A stretch of 64,000 nucleotides of DNA. It comes from Saccharibacillus sp. CPCC 101409. GTDB taxonomy: Bacteria > Bacillota > Bacilli > Paenibacillales > Paenibacillaceae. Below are positions 8,083 through 17,392 of this stretch, piece by piece; the first letter of the stretch is position 1, and the number at the start of each line of letters is the position of its first letter. The stretch lies in the NCBI RefSeq assembly GCF_030518235.1, contig NZ_JAULSA010000013.1, forward strand, positions 1 to 64,000, in the 5' to 3' direction. The translations under genes were made by a program, and so were the position numbers. Under the pieces are notes generated by a model. That model was not told the DNA's origin and made no database searches. It worked only from the letters and a program-made list of their open reading frames with translations.

Positions 8083-9051
8083 TCAAGCCCCGGTTCCGCT
8101 GCCGAGCTCCGTCTCCTTCGCGCGGACGCGGCTGGCCGAGCGGCGCGAACGTCCGGGAATGCCCGGCGGACGGGGAAGCGAGCGGAGCGGGGCTTTTTTC
8201 ATCCCCGATACCAGCACGCCGCCGAGGATCAGCAGAGCGCCCAGATACCCCTGGAGGCCGAGCATTTCGCCCAGGAACACAAAGCCGAACAGCGCGGCGA
8301 AGACCGGTTCGAGCGAGAACAGCACCCCGATCCGCTCGGGCGTCGTATACTTTTGCGCGACGGTCTGGGCGATATAACCGAACGCGCTGCAAATAACGGC
8401 GAGGCCGATCACGGACGTCCATTCGGAAGTCCCCTGCGGCAGCGTCGGCGTTTCGAACGCAAAGCCGAACAGCAGTCCGAACAGTCCGATAAACCCGATT
8501 TGCAGCACTCCGAGCGAGAGTCCGTCCGACTGCCGGGTGAAGCGGTTGGTCAGGATGATATGCACCGCGTAGACGAAAGCGCCGAGTAGGCACAGCGCCG
8601 AACCGCCTTCGAAGGTCAGCGAGCCGCGCAGCGTGAGCAGCGCGATGCCGCCCATCGTCAGCAGGATGCCCGACGTCATCGCAAAGGTCGGCTTGCGCCG
8701 CGTGATCGCGATCTGGAGCATCGGGACGAACACGACCATGGCGCTGGTGAGGAAACCGGCCGACGAGGCGGTCGTCGTTTCCAGCCCCGTAATCAGCAGG
8801 CCCAGCATCACGAACATGACGAAGCCGAGCACGGCGCTCCGCCCGATCGTTTTGAGGTCGGACAGCCGGAGGCGTCCCCAGAATAAAGGAGCCGTCAGGC
8901 CGAACGCCAGTAGAAACCGCCAGGCGATCAGCGTAAACGGCTCCATGCCGCCCAGTCCCATTTTCATCAGCAAATAAGACGATCCCCATGCCGCCGAGAC
9001 CAGGGCAATCGTCCAATCCGCCGTTTTCTTCGTCATGCTCAGCCTTCTCAT
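8083..9051 (-). CDS. EamA/DMT-superfamily transporter (RhaT/YdcZ-like permease)
   Basis: A 322-residue membrane protein with ten hydrophobic segments in two EamA repeats (about 10-140 and 155-290). The typical WGSSYLLMKMGL motif lies in helix 1 and ERIGVLFSLEPVFAALFGF in the second repeat. Drug/metabolite transporters of this type export amino acids, nucleosides or similar solutes. The basic tail after residue 290 looks cytoplasmic. ATG 9051 is used; ATG 9036 has an equally weak RBS. It is divergent from a LysR regulator, a common pairing in this family. Confidence 0.85.
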   Translation of the reverse strand: MRRLSMTKKTADWTIALVSAAWGSSYLLMKMGLGGMEPFTLIAWRFLLAFGLTAPLFWGRLRLSDLKTIGRSAVLGFVMFVMLGLLITGLETTTASSAGFLTSAMVVFVPMLQIAITRRKPTFAMTSGILLTMGGIALLTLRGSLTFEGGSALCLLGAFVYAVHIILTNRFTRQSDGLSLGVLQIGFIGLFGLLFGFAFETPTLPQGTSEWTSVIGLAVICSAFGYIAQTVAQKYTTPERIGVLFSLEPVFAALFGFVFLGEMLGLQGYLGALLILGGVLVSGMKKAPLRSLPRPPGIPGRSRRSASRVRAKETELGSGTGA

Positions 9052-9189
9052 TCTTTCTCCATCCTTCGTCCGCAGCCGGATCGTTTATTGGGCTTCCTAT
9101 TATGTATACAGCACGGATGCGCAGCGGTTTTCAGAAACTTTTTGCTTTGTCCGTTGCTTTTTCGCCTCACCCAGTATAAGTTGAAGAAA

Positions 9190-9219
9190 AGCATGAGCAA
9201 AGCGAATGTTTTTCATGCT
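9190..9219. promoter_or_regulatory. Inverted repeat in the EamA/lysR divergent promoter
   Basis: AGCATGA (9190-9196) and TCATGCT (9213-9219) form perfect 7-bp arms 16 bp apart, 38 bp before the lysR start. This is a candidate binding site for the adjacent LysR protein. Confidence 0.45.
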
Positions 9220-9256
9220 GTCCATGAACAATTTTAATGATGGAAAGAGGCGCGGA

Positions 9257-10156
9257 ATGTCCACCCATAAATACGAGGCTTTCCTCAAAACGCTCGAAAC
9301 CGGAAGCCTGACCAAAGCCGCGGCGGCCCTCGGTTATACGCAGTCGAGTATCAGCCATATGCTGAATGCGCTGGAAAAAGAATGGCGGCTGACGCTGCTG
9401 ATCCGCGACCGCTCCGGCATCCGGCTCACCTCCGACGGACAGCGGCTGCTGCCGTATATCCGAAATGTGGTGCAGGCGCATCGCGAGCTGATCGACGAGA
9501 CGGCGAACCTGCAGGGGCTGCGCTCCGGGCTGATCCGGCTCGCCACGTTCACCAGCGCCGCGGTCAACTGGCTGCCCGGGCTAATCCAGACGTTCCAGCG
9601 GGAGTATCCGGGCGTCGATTTCGAACTGCTGCACGGTCATTACACCGATATCGAGAACTGGTTGGACACGGGGCAGGCCGACTGCGGCTTCCAGCGGCTG
9701 CCCGTCAAAGCCGGCTTCGAAAGCCGCTTCCTGACGCAGGACCGGCTGCTGGTCATCCTGCCGGAAAACCATCCGCTGGCCGGGGAAGACCGGTTTCCGG
9801 TCGAAGCGCTCGCCGAGGAATCTTTTCTGCTGCTGGAGGAAGGGACGGTCAACGAGATTACGGAAATCTTCGAGCTGCACGGCATCCATCCCAAAGTCCG
9901 CTTCACCGCGCGCGACGATTACGCCATCATCTCGATGGTCGAAAGCGGGCTCGGAATCAGCATTCTGCCGGAGCTCGTGCTGAACCGGACTCCGTATCGC
10001 GTCGTGCAAAAAGAACTGAGCATCCCCGCCTACCGCCGGCTCGGCATCTGCCTCAAAAGCGGCGAACACGCTTCGCCCGCGCTGCGGAAGTTTCTGGAGC
10101 ACGTGGCGAATTATCCGGCGTTTCGGGAATCGGCCGGCGAACAGGCGGGCAAGTAG
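9257..10156 (+). CDS. LysR-family transcriptional regulator
   Basis: A 299-residue LysR-type regulator. The helix-turn-helix is at about residues 4-60 (YEAFLKTLETGSLTKAAAAL, then YTQSSISHMLNALE), and the effector domain contains LRSGLIRLATFTSAAVNWLP. The start at ATG 9257 is chosen because the conserved N-terminus begins there and GGAAAGAGG precedes it; an in-frame ATG at 9206 would add 17 atypical residues. It is divergent from the EamA transporter and probably regulates it. Confidence 0.9.
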   Translation: MSTHKYEAFLKTLETGSLTKAAAALGYTQSSISHMLNALEKEWRLTLLIRDRSGIRLTSDGQRLLPYIRNVVQAHRELIDETANLQGLRSGLIRLATFTSAAVNWLPGLIQTFQREYPGVDFELLHGHYTDIENWLDTGQADCGFQRLPVKAGFESRFLTQDRLLVILPENHPLAGEDRFPVEALAEESFLLLEEGTVNEITEIFELHGIHPKVRFTARDDYAIISMVESGLGISILPELVLNRTPYRVVQKELSIPAYRRLGICLKSGEHASPALRKFLEHVANYPAFRESAGEQAGK

Positions 10157-10347
10157 GCGGAAGCCGGACATTTTAGCGTTTTGAACAAAAGCCCCGTCGT
10201 TTATCCGTAAATATGCGGAAAAAGCGGGTCTTTTTTGCGGCGGCGGGCAGGAACACGGAGCAGGCGGCGCGAAGTTGTTGTTCAGAAGTCCTGTTCACAG
10301 GAAAAGAAGCACCGCCGGGAGGCGGGAGCGACGACTGGGAGGATACC

Positions 10348-12462
10348 ATGCCGACATTCGAAGCAAAAGGAAACCGCTTTATTTACAACGACGAGAACAT
10401 TCAGCTGCGCTCGGGCGCGATTCACTATTTCCGGGTGGTGCCGGAGTACTGGGAAGACCGGCTGCGCCGGCTGATCGCCTGCGGCTTCAACACGGTCGAG
10501 ACCTACGTAGCCTGGAACGTGCACGAGCCGGAGGAAGGAAGATTTGTGTTCGACGGGATCGCCGACGTGGAAGCGTTTGTGCGGCTGGCCGGTTCGCTCG
10601 GCCTGCACGTGATCGTGCGCCCGAGTCCGTATATCTGCGCGGAATGGGAATTCGGCGGCCTGCCGGCCTGGCTGCTGGAGAACGGGGATATGCGTCTGCG
10701 CTGCTCCGATCCGGCTTATCTGGAAAAAGTGGACGCCTATTTCGACGAACTGCTGCCGAGATTGCGTCCGCTGCTCTGCACCAACGGCGGTCCGGTGATC
10801 GCGATGCAGGTCGAGAACGAATATGGCAGCTACGGTTCGGATACGTCTTACCTGGAGTATTTGCGGGACGGCATGATCCGGCGCGGCATGGACGTGCTGC
10901 TGTTTACGTCCGACGGACCGGAGATTTCCCTGCTGCGCGCGGGTTCCGTGGAAGGGACGCTTGCGACGGTCAACTTCGGTTCCGGCACGCCGGGCGCGTT
11001 CGAGAAGCTGCGCCGGCATCAGCCGGAAGGGCCGATGATGGTCATGGAGTTCTGGGACGGCTGGTTCGACCAATGGATGGGGCCTCATCATACGCGCCCG
11101 GCGTCCGAGATCGCGGCGGAGCTGGAGCAGATTCTGGATTTGGACGCGTCGTTCAACTTCTATATGTTCCACGGCGGCACGAACTTCGGCTTGATGAACG
11201 GCGCCAACCATGTCAAAAATTACGAGCCGACGGTCAGCAGTTACGATTACAGCGCGCTGCTGACGGAAAACGGCGAGCCGTCCGAGGCGTACTTCGCGGT
11301 GCGCGAGCTGCTCAAGAACCGCCTCGGCTTGACGCCGCCCGAGCCGCCGGCGCCGCTGCCCAAGCAGGCTTACGGCCGCGTCGAGCTGAGCGAAAGCGCG
11401 GTGCTGTTTGACCAGCTCGACCGGCTTGCCGGCGCGCCGATCGGCACGATCTGTCCGGAGCCGATGGAGCGCGTCGGGCAGTCGTACGGATTCATCTTGT
11501 ATACGACGAGAGTGGGCGCGGAGCACGACGGCGGCGAGCTGTTTATCCAGGAGGTTCGCGACCGGGCGCTTGTGTTCGCGAACGGCGAGCAGATCGGGCT
11601 GGTCGGCCGCTGGGAGCCGCAGCGCGGGCTGCGGCTGAGCATCCCGGAAGGCGGCATCCGGCTCGATATCCTGGTCGAGAATATGGGCCGGATCAACTAC
11701 GGGCCGCTGATGCGCGACCGCAAAGGCATTACCGAAGGCGTGCGCATCGGCAACCAGTTCCTGCACGGCTGGGAGATCGTCCCGCTGCCGCTGGACGATC
11801 TGTCGCCGCTGAAGTTTGCGCCGGGCGAAGCGGACAGACACGGCGGAAGCGGCGCGCCGCTCGAAACGGCGGCCGAACCTTTGATCGAGCAGGTCGGCGG
11901 CTGGGAAGGCGAAGGCGGCGCTACAGCCGAAGGACCGGCGCTTGCGGCGCCGGGCAGCGGCGAAGCGGCGATCGTGACGTCCGCGCAAGACAGCGCGGCG
12001 GAAGCGGGCGAGGCCGGTCTGCCGCTGGCGGAGCAGGTCGGCGGCTGGGAAGGCGAAGGCGGCGCTACAGTCGAAGGACCGGCGCTTGCGGCGCCGGGCA
12101 GCGGCGAAGCGGCGATCGTGCCGTCCGCGGAAGACGGCGCGGCGGAAGCGCGAGCGGCTGGGCTGCCGGCGCAAAGCGGCGAAGACGCGGGTTCGCGTCC
12201 CGCGTTCCACCGCGGGACGTTTGCGGTGGACGGCGAGCCGGCGGACACTTTCCTGCGCACGGACGGCTGGCGCAAAGGCGTAGCCTGGATCAACGGGTTT
12301 ATGCTCGGCCGCTACTGGCAGGCCGGGCCGACGCGGACGCTGTACGTGCCGGCTCCGCTGCTGCGCGAGGGAGAAAACGAGATCGTCGTATTCGAACTGC
12401 ACGGGTTCGGCGGGGATGCCGCTCCGCTCGTCGAGCTGACGGACCGGCCGGATCTGGGATAA
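10348..12462 (+). CDS. GH35 beta-galactosidase with an internal tandem duplication
   Basis: A 704-residue family 35 glycoside hydrolase without a signal peptide, so probably cytoplasmic. The TIM barrel (about 1-330) shows RSGAIHYFRV, the acid/base Glu158 in QVENEYGSYG and the nucleophile Glu234 in MVMEFWDGWF. Beta-sandwich domains follow; the final galactose-binding-like domain ends with LLREGENEIVVFEL. Residues 514-609 are two tandem 48-residue Gly/Ala/Glu-rich units inserted between beta domains, which explains the length over the usual ~590. ATG 10348 follows GGGAGGA; an upstream in-frame ATG at 10213 lacks homologous sequence. It probably releases terminal beta-galactosyl residues from imported plant oligosaccharides. 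Confidence 0.9.
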   Translation: MPTFEAKGNRFIYNDENIQLRSGAIHYFRVVPEYWEDRLRRLIACGFNTVETYVAWNVHEPEEGRFVFDGIADVEAFVRLAGSLGLHVIVRPSPYICAEWEFGGLPAWLLENGDMRLRCSDPAYLEKVDAYFDELLPRLRPLLCTNGGPVIAMQVENEYGSYGSDTSYLEYLRDGMIRRGMDVLLFTSDGPEISLLRAGSVEGTLATVNFGSGTPGAFEKLRRHQPEGPMMVMEFWDGWFDQWMGPHHTRPASEIAAELEQILDLDASFNFYMFHGGTNFGLMNGANHVKNYEPTVSSYDYSALLTENGEPSEAYFAVRELLKNRLGLTPPEPPAPLPKQAYGRVELSESAVLFDQLDRLAGAPIGTICPEPMERVGQSYGFILYTTRVGAEHDGGELFIQEVRDRALVFANGEQIGLVGRWEPQRGLRLSIPEGGIRLDILVENMGRINYGPLMRDRKGITEGVRIGNQFLHGWEIVPLPLDDLSPLKFAPGEADRHGGSGAPLETAAEPLIEQVGGWEGEGGATAEGPALAAPGSGEAAIVTSAQDSAAEAGEAGLPLAEQVGGWEGEGGATVEGPALAAPGSGEAAIVPSAEDGAAEARAAGLPAQSGEDAGSRPAFHRGTFAVDGEPADTFLRTDGWRKGVAWINGFMLGRYWQAGPTRTLYVPAPLLREGENEIVVFELHGFGGDAAPLVELTDRPDLG
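11887..12174 (+). repeat. In-frame 144-bp tandem duplication inside the GH35 gene
   Basis: Units 11887-12030 and 12031-12174 both begin GAGCAGGTCGGCGGCTGG. They differ at one position over about the first 90 bases and more toward the end. The translation repeats EQVGGWEGEGG and GPALAAPGSGEAAIV. Confidence 0.9.
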
Positions 12463-12490
12463 ACGAACTACCGCGCTTTGCTTGGCCGGG

Positions 12491-12527
12491 ACAGGCCCGT
12501 CTTCCACTCGAAGACGGGCCTGTTTCG
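12491..12527 (+). terminator. Strong hairpin after the GH35 gene
   Basis: ACAGGCCCGTCTTC pairs perfectly with GAAGACGGGCCTGT (14 bp, loop CACTC). Only three T follow, so termination may be partial before the araC gene. Confidence 0.65.
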
Positions 12528-12557
12528 ATAGGAATAGCGGCGGAAAAGGAGGGGACC

Positions 12558-13925
12558 ATGTCCTGGACTTCGGAAGCGGAAGGCGGACGGGAATTCAATA
12601 TCGGCCAGTATGCACTGCCGGATTTGCGATTCTCGTTCCAGATGTGCGGCACGCACTGGCGGCAGGTTACGACCGGCTGGTCGTATCCAAAGCACGATCA
12701 TGCCCTGTTCGAATTGAATTACGTCATGGAAGGCGAGCAGCTCATGTCGGTCGAGGGCAAGAATCATCTCCAGGGAGCGGGCGACCTGATGCTGCTGGCT
12801 CCCGGCTGCCGGCACGGAAGCCGCATCGGCAGATCGCCTTCGATGACTTATTTTTGCCTGCATTTCGATATCGACGACGATGCGCTGTACGGCTGCGTCG
12901 CTTCGCTCGGCAGCGCGATCTTCGGCGCCGATTCGGAATTGAACGCCGCACTCAAGCCCGAACTGGAACGGCTGTCCCGTCTTTGCGGCGGCGAAGCGGA
13001 CAGCGTTCCGGAGAAGCTTGAAGTCCGGGCCTCGCTGCTGAGGATTCTGCTGGAACTGTGCCGGCATTCGCTGGACCGCGCCGGTTCGGGCGGCAGCGCG
13101 ATTCCGCCGCCGCGCGGCCAGCCGGAAGCGGCGCGGCTGCTGCGCGAACGCTATGCGCTGGAGAAGAAAATCGAAGACTTTCTGCTCGATCCCGGCGCCG
13201 GGGAGCGGCTCAGCGACCGGTCGCTGTTTCCGCCGTTCCAGTGGGTCGGACTGTTCTCTGTGATGGTGCCGGATCGCGAATTCTGGGGCAAGCCGGACCG
13301 CTTTCTGGCCAAAATGCTGCTCGACGACGCGCTGTCGGGCTTCGGCATTTCCGCCGTTGCGGCGGGCGAGCAGCTGCTGACGGCCGTGCTGTTCACGGAC
13401 GGTCACAGCGTTCCGCCGCTGGAAGAGTATGCGGCCGGCTGCCGGCGGCTGCTGGAACGCAAGCTGAACGAACCGGTGCGTCTGGGCATGGGCGGGGTCG
13501 CCGCTTCGCCGAGCGAACTGAAACGGCTGTACCGGCAAAGCTTGAGCCGGCTGGGGCTCCAGGAGTCTTACGGGCCGCCGCCTAACTTCGACTTCGTGAA
13601 CCGGACGGTCCGGCTGGCGCTGCTCGCTCTGGAGTCGGAGTACGACGATTCCGGCCTGTCGCTCGGCACGCTGGCCGCGAAGCTGGGCCTGACGCCGAAT
13701 TATATGAGCGCGTTGTTTACGGCGGAGACGGGGCATACGTTTACCTGGCACCTCACGCGGATTCGCATGGACCGCGCATGCGGGCTGCTGCAGGACACGG
13801 CGTTGAAAGTGCATCAGATCGCGCGCCGGGTCGGGTATGCGGACGCGGCTTATTTCAGCCGCTGTTTCAAGTCGGCAATCGGTGTCAGTCCGGCCGCTTA
13901 TCGGGCGGGCCGGAACCCGCATTGA
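12558..13925 (+). CDS. AraC-family transcriptional regulator
   Basis: A 455-residue regulator. An N-terminal cupin-like sensing domain (about 1-110; HDHALFELNYVMEGEQ, then LLAPGCRHGSR) and a long middle region precede a C-terminal AraC DNA-binding domain (about 355-450) with two helix-turn-helices (LGTLAAKLGLTPNYMSALF and IARRVGYADAAYFSRCF). ATG 12558 follows AAAAGGAGGGG. It lies between the GH35 gene and the YesM/YesN-like cluster and probably controls the beta-galactosidase or the whole polysaccharide locus. Confidence 0.88.
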   Translation: MSWTSEAEGGREFNIGQYALPDLRFSFQMCGTHWRQVTTGWSYPKHDHALFELNYVMEGEQLMSVEGKNHLQGAGDLMLLAPGCRHGSRIGRSPSMTYFCLHFDIDDDALYGCVASLGSAIFGADSELNAALKPELERLSRLCGGEADSVPEKLEVRASLLRILLELCRHSLDRAGSGGSAIPPPRGQPEAARLLRERYALEKKIEDFLLDPGAGERLSDRSLFPPFQWVGLFSVMVPDREFWGKPDRFLAKMLLDDALSGFGISAVAAGEQLLTAVLFTDGHSVPPLEEYAAGCRRLLERKLNEPVRLGMGGVAASPSELKRLYRQSLSRLGLQESYGPPPNFDFVNRTVRLALLALESEYDDSGLSLGTLAAKLGLTPNYMSALFTAETGHTFTWHLTRIRMDRACGLLQDTALKVHQIARRVGYADAAYFSRCFKSAIGVSPAAYRAGRNPH

Positions 13926-13939
13926 AGAATGCGCTTACA
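13926..13939 (+). promoter_or_regulatory. Possible CcpA cre site before the response regulator operon
   Basis: AGAATGCGCTTACA matches 12 of 14 positions of the cre consensus TGWAANCGNTNWCA, directly after the araC stop codon. A weak candidate on its own; stronger candidates lie at 18997 and 41518. Confidence 0.35.
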
Positions 13940-14039
13940 AATGATCGTAGAATCGTCCAACAAAACGTAGATGCGTACATTGTCCGCTTGCAGCGCCGGT
14001 GCCATACTGGAGTCAGCGCAGAGAGCGGGAGGGACGAGT

Positions 14040-15575
14040 ATGTACAAAGTGATCGTGGCGGACGACGAGCCGCTGATGCTGGAAGGCTGGAGAACGATGA
14101 TCGACTGGGCGGGCTGCGGCTATGAACTGTGCGGACTCGCGTCCGACGGCGAAGAAGCGCTGGAAATGTTCGGTACGGTCAAGCCCGATCTGGTCGTCAC
14201 GGATATCCGCATGCCCGGATTGGACGGCCTGGAGCTGATTCGCGCGATTCGAGGCCGCAAAGATTCTCATGCCCGAAGCATCGTCGTCAGCGGATACGCG
14301 GAATTCGCTTACGCGCAGCAGGCGCTTCGCTTCGGCGTAGACCGCTATGTACTGAAGCCGATCGTGACGGAAGAAATCCATGATGTGCTGCATGAGCTGT
14401 CCGCTTTGTTGGACCTCGGGCTCGGGGAGCGGTTTTCGGCCGAAGAGTTTCGCGCCGCGAAAGCCGAAGCGCAGGCGCTTCAACTGCTCCGGGAAGGCTG
14501 TACGGATGCGAGCGCCCGCGACCTGCTGGGGCTGTCCGCGCGCTCCGTGTTATGCGTGGCGCTGGTCGAACTCCGCTCCGCTTCGGCGGCGGACGAAAGC
14601 GGACGGAAAAGCGCCCGCGCCGGGGCGCGGCTTGCCGCGGACGGGCTCCGGGCGTCGAATACCCCGGTCTGGATCTTTGAAGATTGCCCGGGGCGAGCGG
14701 GTTTGATCGCCGCCTGCGAACCGGGATTCCTGGAACGCCGGCTGAAGGCGCTGCTGGAATCTTTTCCCGGACTTTCCGTATACACCGGCGGAGGGGAAGC
14801 GGGATACGTGTCTTTGCCGAAGCTGTACCGCCGGGCGCTGGCCGTTCGGGAGCGCGCGCTTCCGTTCGGCCGGGCGGGGCTGTACCGGCATGCCGAGTTT
14901 GAAGCGTTTGAAGACGAAGGCTTCGCGGAATCGATCGCATGGGCGGAACAAGCGATCGCCCGGGTGGAAGCCGGAGAACCGGAAAGCGCCGCGCAGGCGG
15001 TATCGGAACTCTTCCGGTCGTTCGAGCGCCGGTCGGCATCCGCCGGTTGGATCGAGACGATCAATCGTCATATCGCCGGCGAACTGCTGCGCCGCAAAGC
15101 CGAAGCGGAGGCCGGAAGCGCGAAACCGGCCGTCGATAAGCCGGACGCGGACGAACATTTTCGCGCGCCCGCTACGGAAGCGGAGCTGCGGCGGCGGTGC
15201 GGCGAAGAAGCGGAGCGTATCCGGCAAAGCCGTCTCGACGCGGAGAACGCGCCGATGCGGGAAGCGGCGGATTATGTACGGCTGCATTACAGGGACAAGC
15301 TTCGGCTGCGCGAATTGGCCGGCCGGTTTCATTTGAATCCGGTCTATTTCGGGCAGCGCTTCAAGCGCGAGACCGGATACGGGTTCAACGATTACGTGCA
15401 TCTTCTTCGCGCCGAAGAAGCGCGGAGGCTGCTGCGCCGAACCGATATGAAGATGAGCGAGATCGGCCGTCTGCTCGGCTATCACGACACGGAATATTTT
15501 ACGGTCAAATTCAAAGCGTCCACCGGGGAGCTGCCTTCGTCGTATCGGGCCAGAGAACGGGCGGCAGAGCGATGA
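14040..15575 (+). CDS. YesN-type response regulator with AraC output domain (first of two)
   Basis: A 511-residue two-component response regulator. The receiver domain (1-125) has the acidic pocket ADDE, phosphoacceptor Asp55 (LVVTD) and Lys106 (YVLKP). A middle helical region is followed by a C-terminal AraC-type DNA-binding domain (about 405-505; LRELAGRFHLNPVYFGQRFK, then IGRLLGYHDTEYFTVKF). ATG 14040 follows GGGAGGG. The stop overlaps the kinase start (ATGA). A second regulator of the same size lies downstream of the kinase, an unusual trio. Confidence 0.9.
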   Translation: MYKVIVADDEPLMLEGWRTMIDWAGCGYELCGLASDGEEALEMFGTVKPDLVVTDIRMPGLDGLELIRAIRGRKDSHARSIVVSGYAEFAYAQQALRFGVDRYVLKPIVTEEIHDVLHELSALLDLGLGERFSAEEFRAAKAEAQALQLLREGCTDASARDLLGLSARSVLCVALVELRSASAADESGRKSARAGARLAADGLRASNTPVWIFEDCPGRAGLIAACEPGFLERRLKALLESFPGLSVYTGGGEAGYVSLPKLYRRALAVRERALPFGRAGLYRHAEFEAFEDEGFAESIAWAEQAIARVEAGEPESAAQAVSELFRSFERRSASAGWIETINRHIAGELLRRKAEAEAGSAKPAVDKPDADEHFRAPATEAELRRRCGEEAERIRQSRLDAENAPMREAADYVRLHYRDKLRLRELAGRFHLNPVYFGQRFKRETGYGFNDYVHLLRAEEARRLLRRTDMKMSEIGRLLGYHDTEYFTVKFKASTGELPSSYRARERAAER

Positions 15576-17392
15576 CGCGCAAAAAGTTCTTCCGGCCGCG
15601 CCTCGACGACATGCCGCTCAAGCGCAAATTCCTGCTCGTTTATGCGCTGTGCGTGCTGCTGCCGATCATGTCGATCAACCTGTTCTTCTACTATCGAACC
15701 TCCGCCGACATCCAGATCCGCGAACGGGAGAATTTGCGCCGTTCGGTCGAAAGGGCGGGCGGGGAGCTGCTGGGCATGGTCGACGAAAGCATCGCGCTCA
15801 GCCGATCGATTGCGGCGGACGATTCGCTGTATGCGGCGATGGACCGGACCTATCGCTCGCCTTCCGATTATTATTCCGTTTACGACGATTCGCTGAGGGA
15901 CAAGCTGACCCGCTATATGTCCGCCAATATCGTGGATGTAAGCGTCTATACCGACAATCAGAGTCTGCAAAACGGTTCGAATTACCGCGTAATCGGGCCG
16001 GGAAGCGCCGAACCGGCCTGGTTGAATGCGCTGAAAGCCTCGGCGTCGCCGATCGCTTTGACGGCTTATCGGGACGAAGAATCTTATAAGCCGGGACGCC
16101 GAATCAGCATCGCGGGGAAAATGGACGTCTACTCCTCTTATTCGGCGTACGCCAAATATTCGCGCGTCGATCTGGATCTCGGCCGGATATCCGCCATCTT
16201 GAACCGGGAAAAAGGAAGCGTGAAGTTCAGGCTGGTGGACGATCGGGACCGCGTCGTGGCCGACGGGCTCGGAGGGCGCGACGGAGAAGGCGGGTTTTAT
16301 GCCAACCCCCCGTTCACCCCGCAGGAGCAAAAGTCGGGTTTGTTTCTGGAGCGCCCACTGGGCGGCCCGAACTACGTCAAAGGCTGGAAGCTGACCGGCA
16401 TCGCGGATACCCGTTACATCGACGCTTTGATGCGGGAATCGCTGCAATCCATTCTGGCGCTGGGCATCGTCAGCACGATTCTCCCTTCTTTGCTGATTTT
16501 TTTTATTTTCCGTTCTTATCACGCGCGGACCAAACAGCTTTCCCGGCATATGGAGCAGGTGCGCAGCGAGCGTTTCGAACCGATCGACATTCCCGAAGGC
16601 AAAGACGAGATCGGCGGGCTGATCCGGGCGTTCAACCTGATGACCGGCCGTATTCGTTCGCTGATCGACGACGTGTACAAGCTGGAGATCCGGCAAAAAA
16701 ACCTGGAACTGGACCGCGTGAGGACCGAGCTTGCCATGCTTCAAAGCCAGGTGAATCCGCATTTTCTGTTCAACACGCTGAACGCCGTGCTGGTCGTCTG
16801 CACCAAAAACGGATATCGCGAAATCACGACAATCGTCAAAAATCTGTCGCTGCTGATGCGGCAGCTGCTCAACCGGCCGGACGACAGGGTGCCGCTGGAA
16901 GAAGAACTGCAGTTTATCCGCATGTATCTGGAAATCGAAAAATTCCGGTTCGGCGACAGGTTCGATTATGTATTCGAGATCGATCCGGAAGCCGGGCAGG
17001 CCCGTATTCCCCGGATGAGCCTTCAGCCTCTTGTCGAAAACGCGTGCAAACACGGCCTGCAGGGCCGAAAAAACGGCCGCCTGATTACGATCTCGGCACG
17101 GCTCGGCGGCGAGGGCCTGCAGCTGCTTGTGCGCGACAACGGAGTCGGCATGAACGCGGAGCGCTTGCGGCAGGTGAAGCTGCGAATGCGTTCGGAAGCG
17201 CCCTCGGGCGAAAGCAGCGTCGGGCTGCGCAACGTTCATCGCCGGCTTGAGCTGTTCTACCGCAGCGAAGCGCGGCTGATTATCCGCAGCCGCGAAGGAG
17301 AAGGGACGGAAGCGGGCTTTTTGATTCCTGCGGTTTGGCTGAACGGCGAACAAGCGGAATCGGATTCATGGGGGAGGCGCGAACATGTATAA
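15572..17392 (+). CDS. YesM-type sensor histidine kinase
   Basis: A 606-residue membrane sensor kinase of the HPK7/YesM class. One membrane helix near 20-45 and one near 292-314 enclose an extracellular sensor domain of about 245 residues; a HAMP linker follows. The phosphoacceptor His397 sits in QVNPHFLFNTLNA, with the N box QPLVENACKHG and a normal G1 box DNGVGM. It overlaps both flanking response regulators (4 bp and 8 bp). The ligand is probably an oligosaccharide or its binding protein, judging by the importer and GH43 genes downstream. Confidence 0.92.
   Translation: MTRKKFFRPRLDDMPLKRKFLLVYALCVLLPIMSINLFFYYRTSADIQIRERENLRRSVERAGGELLGMVDESIALSRSIAADDSLYAAMDRTYRSPSDYYSVYDDSLRDKLTRYMSANIVDVSVYTDNQSLQNGSNYRVIGPGSAEPAWLNALKASASPIALTAYRDEESYKPGRRISIAGKMDVYSSYSAYAKYSRVDLDLGRISAILNREKGSVKFRLVDDRDRVVADGLGGRDGEGGFYANPPFTPQEQKSGLFLERPLGGPNYVKGWKLTGIADTRYIDALMRESLQSILALGIVSTILPSLLIFFIFRSYHARTKQLSRHMEQVRSERFEPIDIPEGKDEIGGLIRAFNLMTGRIRSLIDDVYKLEIRQKNLELDRVRTELAMLQSQVNPHFLFNTLNAVLVVCTKNGYREITTIVKNLSLLMRQLLNRPDDRVPLEEELQFIRMYLEIEKFRFGDRFDYVFEIDPEAGQARIPRMSLQPLVENACKHGLQGRKNGRLITISARLGGEGLQLLVRDNGVGMNAERLRQVKLRMRSEAPSGESSVGLRNVHRRLELFYRSEARLIIRSREGEGTEAGFLIPAVWLNGEQAESDSWGRREHV

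Noticed and set aside
10282-12507. A 741-codon open frame antisense to the GH35 gene, and similar long antisense frames across the window
   Set aside because: They arise from the GC-rich codon bias of the true genes, have Arg/Ala/Gln-rich composition without domains and lack RBS support.
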